From assembly GCA_034044135.1 (NCBI GenBank), contig CP139021.1, forward strand, positions 6,215,635 through 6,279,634: a stretch of DNA of 64,000 bases. The letters run 5' to 3'. The stretch is from Flammeovirgaceae bacterium SG7u.111 (GTDB lineage Bacteria; Bacteroidota; Bacteroidia; Cytophagales; Flammeovirgaceae). The notes below the pieces were generated by a model. That model made no database searches and was not told where the DNA came from. It worked only from the letters and a program-made list of their open reading frames with translations. Below, one piece after another: positions 62,555 through 64,000 of the stretch. The stretch's first letter is position 1; each line of letters begins with the position of its first letter. The translations under genes were made by a program, and so were the position numbers.

Positions 62555-63472
62555 ATGGAAAAATACATTGAGCTCTTCAAAAATGGATATGTGAACTATG
62601 CCAATTGGGTATGGAACCAAATCACATTCAACTACAGCGAACCTTGGTGGAAAAACTATTTCTACTACCTCATTGCCATTTCTGCTTTCTTTTTCCTGCT
62701 CGAGCTGGTAAAGCCTTGGCGAAAAGAGCAGCCCAAGTTCCGCAAAGACTTTTGGCTCGATTTCTTTTACATGTTTTTCAACTTTTTCCTCTTCTCTCTC
62801 ATTATTTTCAATGCGGCTTCCGATGTGTTCGTGAACCTGTTCAATGATTTCTTGGACATTTTCGGTATCAATAATTTGGTAGCCATCAATGTGGGGCAGT
62901 GGCCCGTGTGGGCGCAACTCGCCTTACTTTTTGTAGTCAAAGACTTCGCCGAATGGTGGGTACATCGTTTGTTGCACACCGTCCCCGCACTGTGGGAGTT
63001 CCACAAAGTCCACCACTCGGTGGAGCAAATGGGCTTTGCCGCCCACCTCCGCTACCACTGGATGGAAAATGTGGTCTATAAATCCATCGTCTATTTGCCC
63101 CTTGCCATGATCGGCTTCGGCATCGATGATTTCTTTGTGGTGCATATCTTCGCCATCGCCATTGGGCACTGGAACCACGCCAACTTCCGAGTAAAAATAG
63201 GTCCGCTAAAATACATCCTCAACAACCCCAACATGCACATGTGGCACCATGCCTACCACATGCCCGAGAGCCATCCAAGAGGCATAAACTTCGGCTTGAC
63301 CCTCAGCATTTGGGATTATATCTTCCGCACGGCCTACATCCCCCACAGCGGAAAAGACATCAAACTCGGCTTCCCCGGCTTAGAAAAATTCCCTAAATCG
63401 TTTGTGGGGCAAAGCCTGCATGGATTGGGCTTGAAGAAGGGGAAGAAGGAGGAATCTTCAAAAGTCATTTAA
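62555..63472 (+). CDS. Sterol desaturase/fatty acid hydroxylase family membrane protein
   Basis: The 305-residue protein has membrane helices near 40-60, 75-95 and 115-130 and the histidine motifs HRLLH (near 147), HKVHHS (near 160), and HMWHHAYH (near 235). The C-terminal part has LSIWDYIFRTAYIP, as in other members. It belongs to the same superfamily as the gene at 58433, but the pair are not close. Carotenoid, sterol or fatty acid hydroxylation are all possible. Confidence 0.88.
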   Translation: MEKYIELFKNGYVNYANWVWNQITFNYSEPWWKNYFYYLIAISAFFFLLELVKPWRKEQPKFRKDFWLDFFYMFFNFFLFSLIIFNAASDVFVNLFNDFLDIFGINNLVAINVGQWPVWAQLALLFVVKDFAEWWVHRLLHTVPALWEFHKVHHSVEQMGFAAHLRYHWMENVVYKSIVYLPLAMIGFGIDDFFVVHIFAIAIGHWNHANFRVKIGPLKYILNNPNMHMWHHAYHMPESHPRGINFGLTLSIWDYIFRTAYIPHSGKDIKLGFPGLEKFPKSFVGQSLHGLGLKKGKKEESSKVI

Positions 63473-63513
63473 CCGTAGAGATACGATTAATCACGCCTCT
63501 ACCAAAAACCAGT

Positions 63514-63627
63514 GTCATTCCCCGCTTGATGGGGAATCTCCCGCCCATGCAACAGCCAATACTGCGGAACTTTGCTCATTCACATAGCTTCAGAAGGTTG
63601 AATCCCGTGTCGGGGCACGGGATGACC
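63514..63627. repeat. Paired palindromic intergenic repeat
   Basis: A first palindrome (ATTCCCC/GGGGAAT, 63517-63523 and 63531-63537) and a second (ATCCCGTG/CACGGGAT, 63603-63610 and 63617-63624) are bracketed by GTCAT at 63514 and ATGAC at 63623. Sequences of this GTCAT-CCC type are common dispersed repeats in bacteria. The region between two genes contains no CDS. Confidence 0.6.
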
Positions 63628-63642
63628 ATACCGACGCTTCGT

Positions 63643-63672
63643 TGTTTGTGTTGTTTTAATTTGTTAGGTTTA
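63643..63672 (+). promoter_or_regulatory. Candidate promoter of the RDD family gene
   Basis: TTG at 63643-63645 and TAGGTTTA at 63665-63672 are 19 bases apart and match the Bacteroidota -33/-7 elements with one mismatch in the -7. Transcription would start about 30 bases before the ATG at 63709. Confidence 0.35.
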
Positions 63673-63708
63673 GAAGGAAAACTGAAACAAAAAGATTTAA
63701 AATAAACA

Positions 63709-64000
63709 ATGACGATAAAAACCGAAGCCAAGTTACTCCGAAGAGTACTTTCAGCAGCAATTGATTATGGGCTGTTTTTTACTTTTTTTCTTTGGCTGGT
63801 CGTAACTTATGGTGTGCCCAATGACGAAGGAGGATATACACTTAAAAATGACCCTAAAGGTTGGCTGATTATCCTTTTTTGGCTTATTTATTTTCCTGTA
63901 ACCGAATCATTCAAAGGCAAAACACTTGGCAAACTAATCGCAGGTCTAAAGGTGATTGCTATTTCAGGAGCTCCTATTACATTTGGGAAGGCAGTCAAAC
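63709..64000 (+). CDS. RDD family membrane protein, cut by window edge
   Basis: An ATG at 63709 opens a frame that runs off the end of the window (97 codons seen). The first helix contains the family's RDD-like signature in the variant RRVLSAAIDYGLFF, and the second hydrophobic segment is followed by SFKGKTLGKLIAGLKV, the typical RDD loop. RDD proteins are small polytopic membrane proteins, some with Na+/H+ antiport. The C-terminus is missing. Confidence 0.82.
   Translation, partial: MTIKTEAKLLRRVLSAAIDYGLFFTFFLWLVVTYGVPNDEGGYTLKNDPKGWLIILFWLIYFPVTESFKGKTLGKLIAGLKVIAISGAPITFGKAVK

Overview
The window looks like chromosomal DNA of a free-living, polysaccharide-degrading member of the Bacteroidota, probably of the order Cytophagales. 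That placement is an inference from SusC/SusD, a hybrid two-component sensor, LytS/LytTR pairs, DUF6090-type and BF3164-type proteins, AT-rich leaders without clear Shine-Dalgarno sites, and -7 boxes of the TAnnTTTG type. I cannot name the genus. No tRNA, rRNA or CRISPR array was seen.

Layout. 1-8.6 kb: core genes on the minus strand (clpP, clpX, a YbaB/EbfC protein, a thiamine phosphate synthase-like gene, lgt) around three envelope proteins. 8.8-13.5 kb: a soluble PAS histidine kinase and a MacB/FtsX-type permease. 13.6-36 kb: a minus-strand polysaccharide utilisation locus with a propeller histidine kinase, GH2, SusC, SusD, a SusE-position lipoprotein, BACON-GH5, PA14-GH31 and a hybrid two-component regulator. 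The GH31(PA14)+GH5(BACON)+GH2 set points to xyloglucan. 36.3-37.5 kb: an IS4-type insertion sequence with a frameshifted transposase. 37.5-42.4 kb: a secreted protein built from 34-35-residue repeats, a LytS-type kinase, a degenerate LytS paralogue lacking its histidine, and a LytTR regulator. 42.5-51.5 kb: housekeeping and accessory genes (tpx, a possible type-23 toxin-fold protein, a DUF4105 protein, mnmD, gcvH, aat, an SGNH esterase-like protein, a DUF6090 protein). Two coupled unknown genes at 48.4-49.5 kb lie between two copies of a MITE-like repeat. 51.6-57 kb: uvrC, a hairpin-rich spacer with a possible 34-residue membrane peptide, xerD, and a small-peptide/propeller-lipoprotein cassette lying between the xerD 3' end and an exact 25-bp copy of it. 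57-64 kb: two secreted proteins, a second LytS/LytTR pair with a fatty-acid-hydroxylase gene, a BASS-family transporter, a second hydroxylase and the start of an RDD-family gene.

How the genes work together. In the sugar locus, GH5 would cut the backbone at the cell surface, SusC/SusD would import the oligosaccharides, GH31 and GH2 would remove xylose and galactose, and the hybrid sensor would read periplasmic oligosaccharides and switch the operon on. No beta-glucosidase, fucosidase or arabinofuranosidase is present here. The items most worth a second look are the xerD-end duplication around the peptide/propeller cassette, the kinase/pseudokinase pair beside the repeat protein, the MITE-bracketed gene pair, and the hairpin-rich spacer upstream of uvrC.
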